Assembly: GCA_029856445.1 (NCBI GenBank)
Contig: JAHQWY010000207.1
Coordinates: forward strand, 1 to 6,647
Source of the DNA: Promethearchaeia archaeon
Lineage (GTDB): Archaea > Asgardarchaeota > Lokiarchaeia > Sigyniarchaeales > SOKP01
Direction: 5' to 3'
DNA length: 6,647 nucleotides
The position numbers and the translations under genes were made by a program. Below are positions 1 through 5,243 of the stretch, piece after piece. The notes beneath the pieces are model-generated. The model was not told the origin of the DNA. It made no database searches and saw nothing but the letters and a program-made list of their open reading frames with translations. Positions within the stretch are counted from its first letter, which is position 1. Every line of letters starts with the position of its first letter.

Positions 1-523
1 AATGAGGAGGTGCGTTATAATACACTTCGCACATGGAATAATCTGCATCATTAGCCTGTTCTCCTGCCTCTTGAGTAAGCTCTTTAAGGAACCTTTCTGT
101 GAGATCCAAATACTCTTTACTCCCAAATTCAACTTTATCTGTCATAATTACTATTCGCCTTTCTTTTTCAATTTTATCTAATTCTTTTTCTAATTCCTTC
201 TTCCTTTCTTCTAGTATGTTCTCTCGTTCTATCAATTCTTCCTTACTTGGTGTCGTTAAATATTCTCTTTTTTCGTGAGTGGATTGCAAATTTTTTAGTT
301 CTTTCAAAACATCACGTCTATTTATCCTATTAAATTGTGGATCTGTTTTATTAGGATAGATTGATCGATTAATTTCAGCAATTCTTCTCCTTACTGCAGT
401 CCTAATAAATTCAGACTTAGTTTGTAGTTGTAAGTGTGAATATCTGTCTATTTTTTTGTATAGCCTTTCGGATACCATAACTTTAATAAATTTCTCTTTT
501 TTTTCATCCTTCATTTTAAACAT
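1..523 (-). CDS. Ribbon-helix-helix regulator with coiled coil and possible lipid-binding domain (3' end outside window)
   Basis: An open frame of 174 codons reads from an ATG at 523 to the left edge with no stop, so the gene is truncated by the window. Residues about 12-51 match the ribbon-helix-helix pattern of CopG/Arc-type DNA-binding proteins: a short strand (KVMVSERL), a helix (YKKIDRYSHL), a turn, and a helix starting SEFIRTAVRRR. Residues about 70-123 are very rich in Glu, Lys and Arg (for example ERKKELEKELDKIEKE) and should form a coiled coil. From residue 127 the text changes to MTDKVEFGSKEYLDL, ending at NAPPH; this loosely recalls the N-terminal part of SCP2-type lipid carrier proteins, but too little is visible to be sure. 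A second start at residue 4 (position 514) is possible, with a GGGGG run about 10 bases before it. Residue 127 (ATG at 145) could be an internal start for a separate protein, but the frame is continuous. The likely role is a transcription regulator controlling its own promoter. Confidence 0.8.
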   Translation of the reverse strand, partial: MFKMKDEKKEKFIKVMVSERLYKKIDRYSHLQLQTKSEFIRTAVRRRIAEINRSIYPNKTDPQFNRINRRDVLKELKNLQSTHEKREYLTTPSKEELIERENILEERKKELEKELDKIEKERRIVIMTDKVEFGSKEYLDLTERFLKELTQEAGEQANDADYSMCEVYYNAPPH

Positions 524-533
524 CCCCCATTGA

Positions 534-573
534 GATAATTATGATAATTATGATCATTATGATCATTATGATC
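534..573. repeat. Four tandem 9-bp repeats before the RHH gene, probable operator
   Basis: The units are GATAATTAT (534-542), GATAATTAT (543-551), GATCATTAT (552-560) and GATCATTAT (561-569), followed by a decayed GATCCATTT. The junctions create ATGATCAT palindromes at 550-557 and 559-566. The array begins 11 bases upstream of the ATG at 523 and lies where transcription should start from the TATA-like box at 581-588. RHH proteins commonly bind short sites repeated in tandem, so this is a good candidate autoregulatory operator. The binding itself is inferred. Confidence 0.65.
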
Positions 574-577
574 CATT

Positions 578-592
578 TTATATTTAAATCTA
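578..592 (-). promoter_or_regulatory. TATA-like box of the RHH gene
   Basis: Read on the minus strand this stretch contains TTTAAATATAAAA, a good archaeal TATA box. A start point about 25 bases further on would fall near 558, inside the 9-bp repeat array, so a bound repressor could block initiation. Confidence 0.45.
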
Positions 593-703
593 TTTAAACA
601 CAAAAGTAAATTTCCTCTGAAATTTAGTTGGAAAGGTAAATTTAAAGGTGATTAGAAGAAGCTGAAGCGATAATTGATTAATACAGATTTAAAAAAAATA
701 ATT

Positions 704-716
704 AAAAATATAATAT
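704..716 (+). promoter_or_regulatory. TATA-like box of the first ACT gene
   Basis: AAAAATATAATAT lies about 70 bases before the ATG at 781. It would place the transcript start near 737 and give a leader of about 45 bases that carries the GGAG ribosome-binding site at 770-773. The whole region is AT-rich, so other boxes are possible. Confidence 0.35.
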
Positions 717-780
717 CATTAATAATAATCTTGAAATAAGGTTTAAATTATTAAAAGATAACAAAATTCGGAGAAAAAAA

Positions 781-1167
781 ATGAAAGATTTAACTGTTAT
801 TTTGGAAAATTCTCCAGGTAAGTTTGCAGACTTGGGGGAACTACTTGGAAAAAATGATATCAATATGGAAGGTGTGTGTGGAATTCCTTTAAAGGATGAA
901 GCATTTATACATATTCTAGTAGAAGATGCGATCAAAACTCGGTCAGTACTCGAACAAGCTGGTTATCAAGTTGCTGATGAGCGTGAAGTACTGGTTCTGA
1001 CAGGTAAACCAGGCACAAATGTCTTAGATCAGCCAGGAACAGGTGGAAGACTCGCTCGAAAAATAGCAAATGCAGGTGTTAACATTGAATTAATTTATTT
1101 CGCTGGACTTAACAGACTTGTGATAGGTGCAGACGACTTAGAAAAAGCCAGGGCTGCCTTGAAATGA
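781..1167 (+). CDS. Tandem ACT-domain protein (first paralogue)
   Basis: This 128-residue protein is a small stand-alone ACT protein with no attached enzyme domain. The first ACT unit covers about residues 1-66 (MKDLTVILENSPGKFADLGE, then the INMEGVCG and IHILVED strands). A second, shorter unit follows from EVLVL at about 69 through GTGGRLARKI and GVNIELIYF to LEKARAAL at the end. ACT domains usually bind amino acids or related small ligands and work as pairs, so a ligand-sensing or allosteric role is likely; the ligand and partner cannot be told. The ATG at 781 is preceded by GGAG 7 bases upstream. A related gene lies at 2447-2839, about 60% identical by hand alignment; this copy has 3 extra residues in a linker where a PGT motif occurs twice (GKPGT, QPGTGG). 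The gene ends in a T-rich convergent region facing the winged-helix gene. Confidence 0.88.
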   Translation: MKDLTVILENSPGKFADLGELLGKNDINMEGVCGIPLKDEAFIHILVEDAIKTRSVLEQAGYQVADEREVLVLTGKPGTNVLDQPGTGGRLARKIANAGVNIELIYFAGLNRLVIGADDLEKARAALK

Positions 1168-1184
1168 AAATCTTAACTATTTTT

Positions 1185-1242
1185 AAAACTTTCTTTTTTT
1201 TAAAATTTCATATTTTATGAGCAAGCTAAGAAGAAAAAAAAA
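1185..1242. terminator. Facing T-rich terminators between convergent genes
   Basis: A T8 run at 1194-1201 lies just after the first ACT gene on the plus strand. An A9 run at 1234-1242 reads as T9 just past the stop of the winged-helix gene on the minus strand. No strong hairpin is evident, which fits archaeal termination at T tracts. Confidence 0.5.
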
Positions 1243-1253
1243 GCAGGTAATCT

Positions 1254-1595
1254 TTACGTCATTTGTTTGAATAAGGCCCTAAATTCTTCCTTTACAGCTG
1301 TTAGTCCTAGAGTTTCAAGTAAGTTAATCGATTTTTTACTAAGAGAATAAAAAGAACGAGGTTCGGAACGTTTATATTCCATTTTTTTCTCATTCTTAAT
1401 TAAACTATTCTCTTTTAGGATCTTAAGGTGATAATTTAATGTATTTTCTGGAATGGAAGGTAATAACTCCCTTAACCGACTGAAAGAAAGAGAATCTTCA
1501 CTAGCTAATAACGTAAGAAGTATTTTATATCGTGTTTTCTCTGATATAATTTCCAATTCTTTCCTCACATTTTCAAGTTTTTTAGGTGTTTCCAA
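1254..1595 (-). CDS. ArsR-like winged-helix transcription regulator, TTG start
   Basis: This 113-residue protein has the layout of a small winged-helix repressor. A first helix contains SEKTRYKILLTLLA (about 18-31). A helix-turn-helix follows at about 37-66 (SFSRLRELLPSIPENTLNYH, then LKILKENSLI), with the NTLNYHLKIL recognition helix typical of ArsR-type proteins. A basic wing comes next (KNEKKMEYKR, then SFYSLS), and a C-terminal helix probably dimerises. No cysteine pair is present, so metal sensing of the classic ArsR type is unlikely. The start is TTG at 1595, chosen because AGAGAGGT lies 7 bases upstream and no ATG occurs nearby in frame. It is divergent from the Rossmann-like gene at 1768, with palindromic sequences between them, so it probably represses that gene, itself, or both. 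The effector is unknown. Confidence 0.85.
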   Translation of the reverse strand: METPKKLENVRKELEIISEKTRYKILLTLLASEDSLSFSRLRELLPSIPENTLNYHLKILKENSLIKNEKKMEYKRSEPRSFYSLSKKSINLLETLGLTAVKEEFRALFKQMT

Positions 1596-1602
1596 ATCAA
1601 TT

Positions 1603-1610
1603 ACCTCTCT
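1603..1610 (-). promoter_or_regulatory. Ribosome-binding site that supports the TTG start
   Basis: On the minus strand AGAGAGGT is spaced 7 bases from the TTG at 1595. It is the strongest Shine-Dalgarno-like sequence near this gene and decides the start. Confidence 0.6.
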
Positions 1611-1662
1611 ATATTTATATTTGTTATTTCATCTAATTCCATGTAAAATAAGGATAAACACC

Positions 1663-1672
1663 TATTTAAATT
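1663..1672 (-). promoter_or_regulatory. TATA-like box of the winged-helix gene
   Basis: Read on the minus strand this region gives AATTTAAATA. It would start transcription near 1641 and leave a leader of about 45 bases with the AGAGAGGT site. It abuts the ACTCAA half-site at 1675-1680. Confidence 0.35.
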
Positions 1673-1674
1673 TA

Positions 1675-1698
1675 ACTCAAAATTAATTGAGTCAATTA
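1675..1698. promoter_or_regulatory. Palindromic operator candidate between divergent genes
   Basis: TAATTGAGTCAATTA at 1684-1698 is a perfect odd-centred 15-bp palindrome. It overlaps a second inverted repeat formed by ACTCAA (1675-1680) and TTGAGT (1687-1692), 6 bases apart. The cluster sits between the TATA-like boxes of the winged-helix gene (about 1667) and the Rossmann-like gene (about 1708). A dimeric winged-helix repressor would be expected to bind such a site and could control both directions; this binding is inferred. Confidence 0.5.
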
Positions 1699-1702
1699 CT
1701 AT

Positions 1703-1713
1703 TGATATATAAT
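1703..1713 (+). promoter_or_regulatory. TATA-like box of the Rossmann-like gene
   Basis: The stretch TGATATATAAT lies about 60 bases before the ATG at 1768 and directly after the palindrome ending at 1698. It would give a short leader that includes AGGGG at 1757-1761. Confidence 0.4.
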
Positions 1714-1767
1714 AATTTATAGCATAAATATATTTCTAAATTATTTTATATCCATTAGGGGTAAAGA

Positions 1768-2268
1768 ATGGAAATTACACACGATAGTGCTTGGGATGAT
1801 TTTTTGGATGAATTTACTAATATTTTTTCAGTTTACGATCTGACAAAAAATAAGATTTTTATATGTGGGTCCTACAGTGAAGAAACATTCAATACACTTC
1901 AGGAAGTACAAAAGATTGTAAATGCTATTGAAGATAATCTTGGATTTTTTGAAAAGGAGTTTCGACGTACGCATATTGAGAATTTAATTTTAAAATTTGA
2001 TCTGATTGCTAAATTTTCGAATGAGATAATTATGGTTATAGAACATGATAAAGGAGGTCACATGATTGAAATGGGAATAATACTTTCCTTCAAAGAGTTT
2101 TTTAAAAAGACAAAGGTATTCGTATTAAAAGATGTGGAAATTACAGAGGTCTTAAAGAGAGGAGGATTATTAACTCCTTTCTTTAAAGAGATGGAAACCT
2201 TGTTTTTTTTTGAAGATATTGAGACGTTGAGAAACTATGTAAGTAAGCTATACTCTTCAGATGCCTGA
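1768..2268 (+). CDS. Rossmann-like protein resembling nucleoside 2-deoxyribosyltransferase/TIR folds
   Basis: I do not recognise this 166-residue protein with certainty. After a lead of about 28 residues a hydrophobic strand reads KIFICGSYSEE (29-39), like the first strand and loop of nucleoside 2-deoxyribosyltransferases and related TIR-like folds. A helix follows (TLQEVQKIVNAIE), then FDLIAKFSNEIIMVIEHDKG (77-96), where a sensed-substrate strand is expected. Next comes GGHMIEMGIIL (96-106) and a further strand KVFVL (116-120). The Glu at 101 in MIEMG sits where those families carry a catalytic Glu in a G-x-x-x-E-x-G setting. The role could be cleavage or binding of a nucleotide-like ligand, but activity is not shown. 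There is no signal peptide or membrane segment. The ATG at 1768 has AGGGG 6 bases upstream. The gene is divergent from the winged-helix regulator, which probably controls it. Confidence 0.75.
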   Translation: MEITHDSAWDDFLDEFTNIFSVYDLTKNKIFICGSYSEETFNTLQEVQKIVNAIEDNLGFFEKEFRRTHIENLILKFDLIAKFSNEIIMVIEHDKGGHMIEMGIILSFKEFFKKTKVFVLKDVEITEVLKRGGLLTPFFKEMETLFFFEDIETLRNYVSKLYSSDA

Positions 2269-2446
2269 GTTTTCTTATTTGTAAGATTCTTCTTTCAATT
2301 TTCTAATCCTTTATCATTAATAAAAGCATTAAAAGAAGACTTAAATAGAGAAAAGTCTTAATTTAACATTGGTAAAAAATCTAATGATAATAAAATAAGG
2401 TTCAATTTAAAAAATATTAAAAACTAAAAAAATGAGGAATTGTGGA
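2269..2446 (+). promoter_or_regulatory. Gap with T-rich end of the Rossmann-like gene and promoter of the second ACT gene
   Basis: T-rich stretches at about 2265-2305 probably end the upstream transcript. A TATA-like TTAAATA at 2341-2347 could start the second ACT gene. AAATAAGGTT at 2393-2402 also occurs before the first ACT gene (734-743). No open frame of note was seen here. Confidence 0.35.
2434..2438 (+). promoter_or_regulatory. Ribosome-binding site that decides the start of the second ACT gene
   Basis: GAGGA ends 8 bases before the ATG at 2447. It overlaps the alternative ATG at 2432, which itself has only A-rich sequence and no such site upstream. Confidence 0.6.
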
Positions 2447-2839
2447 ATGAGAGATTTAACAGTAATTTTGAAAAATCAACCGGGAATGTTAGCTGATATG
2501 GGGGAGGTATTGGGCAAAAATGGCATTAATATGGAAGGAATATGCGGATTTCCTCTAAAAGACGAAGGAATCATCCATATATTGGTTGAAGATGAAACAA
2601 CAACCAAATGGGTACTCGAGAATGAAGGTTTTGAAGTACGTGCTGTGCGTGAAGTATTAGTATTGGATATCGGTAATATTGCGGGGAAACCAGGCACAGG
2701 AGGGAAGATGGCTCGAAAAATCGGCAAAGCGGGAGTTAATATAGATCTAATTTATTTGGCAGAGAATAACAGAATTGTTCTTGGAGTTGATAATTTAGGA
2801 AAAGCTCGCGAAGCTTTGGGATTACAAGTAATTGCTTAA
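2447..2839 (+). CDS. Tandem ACT-domain protein (second paralogue)
   Basis: This 130-residue protein aligns along its whole length with the ACT protein at 781-1167 (about 78 identical of 125 aligned positions, counted by hand). Shared blocks include INMEG, PLKDE, IHILVED, REVLVL, PGTGG, ARKI, AGVNI and KAR. It is a stand-alone pair of ACT units, probably a sensor of an amino acid or similar ligand; the two paralogues could form mixed pairs. An ATG at 2432 would add five residues, but I chose 2447. It matches the paralogue's first residue, and the GAGGA at 2434-2438, which overlaps the upper ATG, is an ideal ribosome-binding site 8 bases before it. The linker between the units is 3 residues shorter than in the first copy, and the C-terminus is slightly longer (GLQVIA). 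Confidence 0.87.
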   Translation: MRDLTVILKNQPGMLADMGEVLGKNGINMEGICGFPLKDEGIIHILVEDETTTKWVLENEGFEVRAVREVLVLDIGNIAGKPGTGGKMARKIGKAGVNIDLIYLAENNRIVLGVDNLGKAREALGLQVIA

Positions 2840-2846
2840 GTAATGA

Positions 2847-2897
2847 TTTTTTTATTTCAATATTTTTTTTTTATCACTTTAGAATACCAGTAAAAAA
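2847..2897. terminator. T-rich terminators between convergent genes
   Basis: T7 at 2847-2853 and T10 at 2863-2872 follow the second ACT gene. A6 at 2892-2897 reads as T6 after the stop of the acyl-CoA ligase on the minus strand. Confidence 0.5.
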
Positions 2898-2939
2898 GAT
2901 TATTTTTATTACTTCTTATCAAGAATATATTACGAAATC

Positions 2940-4722
2940 TTAAATCATTATTTTTCCCTCTAAAATTTCTTGATATTTAAATTTGTCAAATGGAATATAT
3001 TTTTTTTCTGATGCATTCCAGAAGTAGAGTGGATCTTTTATTTGATTGATATTATACCCTTCTTTGCGAAGCTTTGTTTTTCTTATTTTATTGCTGCCAG
3101 TTACTTCAAGTTGTTGACAAGACCGAATAAAAATTGGTATCGAGTATTTCGGTAAAGCTTTTAATACAAAACTAGAAATCTCCTCGGAATTAAAACCAAT
3201 AGTTTGATCAAATTTAATAGTTGCCATCCCTGCTTTTCCTTCATGCTTGGGGATCTCTACACCATAAACCGCACTCATTAATATGTTTTTATGTGTATTG
3301 AGTATATTTTCAACCTCTTGGGTGGAAACATTCTCTCCTTTCCACCGAAAAGTATCACCAAACCTATCTGCAAACGACATCCACATATCTTCATGAAGCT
3401 GAAGTAAATCGCCTGTTATAAAATAAACATCTCCCTTTTCAAATACATCACGAATTATTTTCTGATTGGTTTTATCCTTATCACTATACTTTCTAAAGTT
3501 CTCTATATCTATAATTTTCATCAAAGACATTCCAACATCACCTGGTTCGCACTTTATAAAAAACCCATTTGGATCTTTATAAAATTCACCTGTTTCTGGA
3601 TTAACTTTCGCTAAAGCGTGATTTGGGATATTATTTCTGCCGATCATCCCTGGAATTTCATCTATATTTACAATTGGTCCATATCCTTCTGTTGAACTAT
3701 AGTATTCGAAAATATGCTCGACTTTGAAGCGTTCTTTAAATTTTAACCATACATCTTTTCTTAAACCTAAGCCTAACATTTTTTTAAGCGAATGATCTTT
3801 TTCATATTCAGAAGGGGGTTGATTAAGAATGTATCTGGGAATTTCACCAACATAAGTTGTGAAAGTTATCTTGTATTTTTGGACATCTTTCCAAAAATTA
3901 GAGGCCGAAAACTTTTTACGCAAAACAATTGTCGCACCTATGTACACCGCAATACCCCAAGCTGTACAGATAGATAAGGAATGGTAGAGTGGATTTGCTA
4001 TTAAAATAATATCATTCGAGTCCGCCTTGGTTATTGAACATCCATAAAACACGCCATTCCATGTAATCGATTGGTTTTCTATAATTACTGCTTTGGGGAG
4101 ACCTGTAGTTCCTGAAGTGTAAATATAAAATCCGAGTTGAGTTAAAGTTGAATTGTTTGTTGTGTTCGGATTCTCATCAGAGACATTTTTTATGTGATTT
4201 TTTAAATCAATATAATCAGTTTTGTCATTGTTGAGGTTATTTATAATCAAAATCTCATCTTTTTTGAATGATAATTCATCAGTTACTTCAAGAAGGCTGG
4301 GTAAACATTCTCTATCAACAATAATATATTTGGGATTTACAATTTTGATTGAATGAATTAATGCTTGTCCTCTTTGATTAATATTAATCAAGGCACTTAC
4401 TCCCTGTATTTTATTAATCCCAGTTGTAATAAAGAAATACTCAGGAGAATTCTCTATCATTATAGCAATAACATCTCCAGGTTTTAACCCTCGTTTTAAA
4501 AAAAAATTCGCGAAAATATTTGATTCATTGTTAAATTGCTTCCAAGTCCATGATCTATCCTCGAAATATAATGTAGGTTTATTTGGGGAATTTTCAGCGT
4601 GATTTTCGACATATGTCCCTAAACTTTGATTTGGATTTTCCCATACTTTTTCTGCTAATGCAATATATCGATCATACGTAGCTTGCTCTTTTGGAGTAAA
4701 ATTAGATTCTATTTTTCTTCAC
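2940..4722 (-). CDS. FATP-type long/very-long-chain acyl-CoA synthetase, apparent frameshift near the start
   Basis: This is an AMP-forming acyl-CoA ligase that would activate fatty acids or other carboxylates with ATP and CoA. Counting from the first in-frame ATG (4460, 506 residues), the ATP-binding loop is YTSGTTGLPK (114-123), the second core motif YYSSTEGYG (253-261), and TGDLL is at 349-353. DRFGDTFRWKGENVSTQEVE (365-384) marks the FATP branch. The catalytic Lys is probably K458 in VTGSNK, and DPLYFW near the end is also FATP-like. The ATG at 4460 is not the true start: the same frame is open to 4718 and adds 86 family-like residues (for example TYDRYIALAE, NKPTLYFEDRSWTW, KPGDVIAIMIENSPEYF). 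That stretch has no ATG, GTG or TTG and is preceded by TGA. One base less in the A5 run (4712-4716) joins it to GTG at 4722, giving about 593 residues, a normal family length. The error may be in the sequence or real. Confidence 0.85.
4712..4716 (-). other. Homopolymer at the probable frameshift site
   Basis: On the minus strand the start region reads GTGAAGAAAAATAGAATC. As written, GTG at 4722 runs into TAA after six codons. Removing one A from the A5 run gives GTG AAG AAA ATA GAA TCT, which continues into the long ligase frame. Homopolymers are common sites of sequencing error, so an assembly artefact is as likely as a true mutation or slippage. Confidence 0.6.
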
Positions 4723-4749
4723 CGATGTGTTCTTAATTCATAATAGACT

Positions 4750-4777
4750 AGCTATAAATTTCGAATTATTTATAGCT
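4750..4777. repeat. Perfect 10-bp inverted repeat carrying TATA-like boxes on both strands
   Basis: AGCTATAAAT (4750-4759) and ATTTATAGCT (4768-4777) are exact inverted copies separated by 8 bases. Each arm holds TTTATA in the direction of one flanking gene. On the minus strand the box at 4753-4758 would start transcription near 4729, only a few bases before the GTG at 4722 of the ligase. The element lies between the divergent ligase and GYD genes and is a candidate operator or bidirectional promoter. Confidence 0.55.
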
Positions 4778-4814
4778 GAATCTATGGAAATTTATAACTT
4801 TTTGTATTAATAAG

Positions 4815-4825
4815 ATTTAAATTTT
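4815..4825 (+). promoter_or_regulatory. TATA-like box for a leaderless GYD transcript
   Basis: ATTTAAATTTT is centred 26 bases before the ATG at 4846, the spacing expected if transcription starts at or next to the start codon. The bases in between are pyrimidine-rich and contain no Shine-Dalgarno-like sequence. Alternative boxes are TTTATA at 4769-4774 and TTTATAAC at 4790-4797. Confidence 0.45.
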
Positions 4826-4845
4826 CAATTATTATTCTCTTCCTT

Positions 4846-5139
4846 ATGCCCATATATGTATTTGCAACTAAACTCCAAAATCCTAACTTAGTAGAAAAAA
4901 GGAAAGAACAAGGTGAAAAATGGTTAAAATTAGTCAGAGAAAAGGTCCCTGACATTAAATGGATTTCACATTATGCTATTCTTGGTCCCTATGATTTTCT
5001 TGACATATTTGAAGTAAAAAATGAACAAGACGCAGCAAAAGTATCCTTGTTGTCTCGTTCGGCAGGAGCCGCTTTTGCAGAAAGTTGGACGGCTATTCCA
5101 TATGCAGAATTTCTGGAATTAGTTGAGGAATTGAGATAA
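4846..5139 (+). CDS. GYD-domain small protein
   Basis: This 97-residue protein has the pattern of the GYD family, a ferredoxin-like alpha/beta fold related to dimeric sensor-like domains. It opens with a strand (MPIYVFATKL), has a charged helix (VEKRKEQGEKWLKLVREK), then a strand and turn ending in GPYDFLDIFEV (47-57), in which GPYD corresponds to the family's GxYD hallmark. A helix follows (EQDAAKVSLLSRSAG), then a strand (SWTAIPYAEF). The function of the family is poorly known; it may bind a small ligand or form oligomers. There is no DNA-binding domain attached. No ribosome-binding site precedes the ATG, and a TATA-like box 26 bases upstream suggests a leaderless message. The gene is divergent from the FATP-type ligase and convergent with the acyl-CoA synthetase alpha gene, so a link to acyl-CoA metabolism is possible but rests on position alone. 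Confidence 0.82.
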   Translation: MPIYVFATKLQNPNLVEKRKEQGEKWLKLVREKVPDIKWISHYAILGPYDFLDIFEVKNEQDAAKVSLLSRSAGAAFAESWTAIPYAEFLELVEELR

Positions 5140-5198
5140 TACTATTCTTAATACTACTAATGAGTTTAATAGAAAACGAATAGGAAGTTTCAAGTTTA

Positions 5199-5206
5199 TT
5201 TTTTTT
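5199..5206 (+). terminator. T8 run after the GYD gene
   Basis: An uninterrupted T8 follows the GYD gene by 60 bases, within a 104-base convergent gap. For the opposing gene, only T5 runs on the minus strand (around 5213-5230) are present, which is weaker. Confidence 0.4.
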
Positions 5207-5243
5207 CGTTTGTAAAAATCGGTTAAAAACAAATGTTTGGAGT

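Noticed and set aside
518..530. ATG at 530 on the minus strand as the start of the RHH gene
   Set aside because: It reads ATG GGG GAT GTT TAA, stopping after four codons; the ATG at 523 or 514 is in the long frame.
702..935. Open frame on the minus strand across the first ACT gene start
   Set aside because: It overlaps the conserved ACT coding sequence and its promoter, and shows no recognisable domain.
1453..1686. Open frame on the plus strand opposite the winged-helix gene
   Set aside because: It is antisense to a clear coding region, its translation is low-complexity, and it runs through the intergenic operator region.
1687..1695. TGAGTCA resembling a eukaryotic AP-1 site
   Set aside because: The match is coincidental for an archaeal-type locus; the palindrome is better explained as a winged-helix operator.
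2336..2359. AAGACTT / AAGTCTT inverted repeat before the second ACT gene
   Set aside because: The 7-bp arms with a 10-base spacer are weak in such AT-rich sequence, so chance is a sufficient explanation.
2432..2446. Upstream ATG for the second ACT gene
   Set aside because: It adds five residues absent in the paralogue, lacks a ribosome-binding site, and overlaps the GAGGA that serves the ATG at 2447.
2476..2727. Open frame on the minus strand opposite the second ACT gene
   Set aside because: The opposite strand encodes a conserved ACT protein with a paralogue in the window, so this is a shadow.
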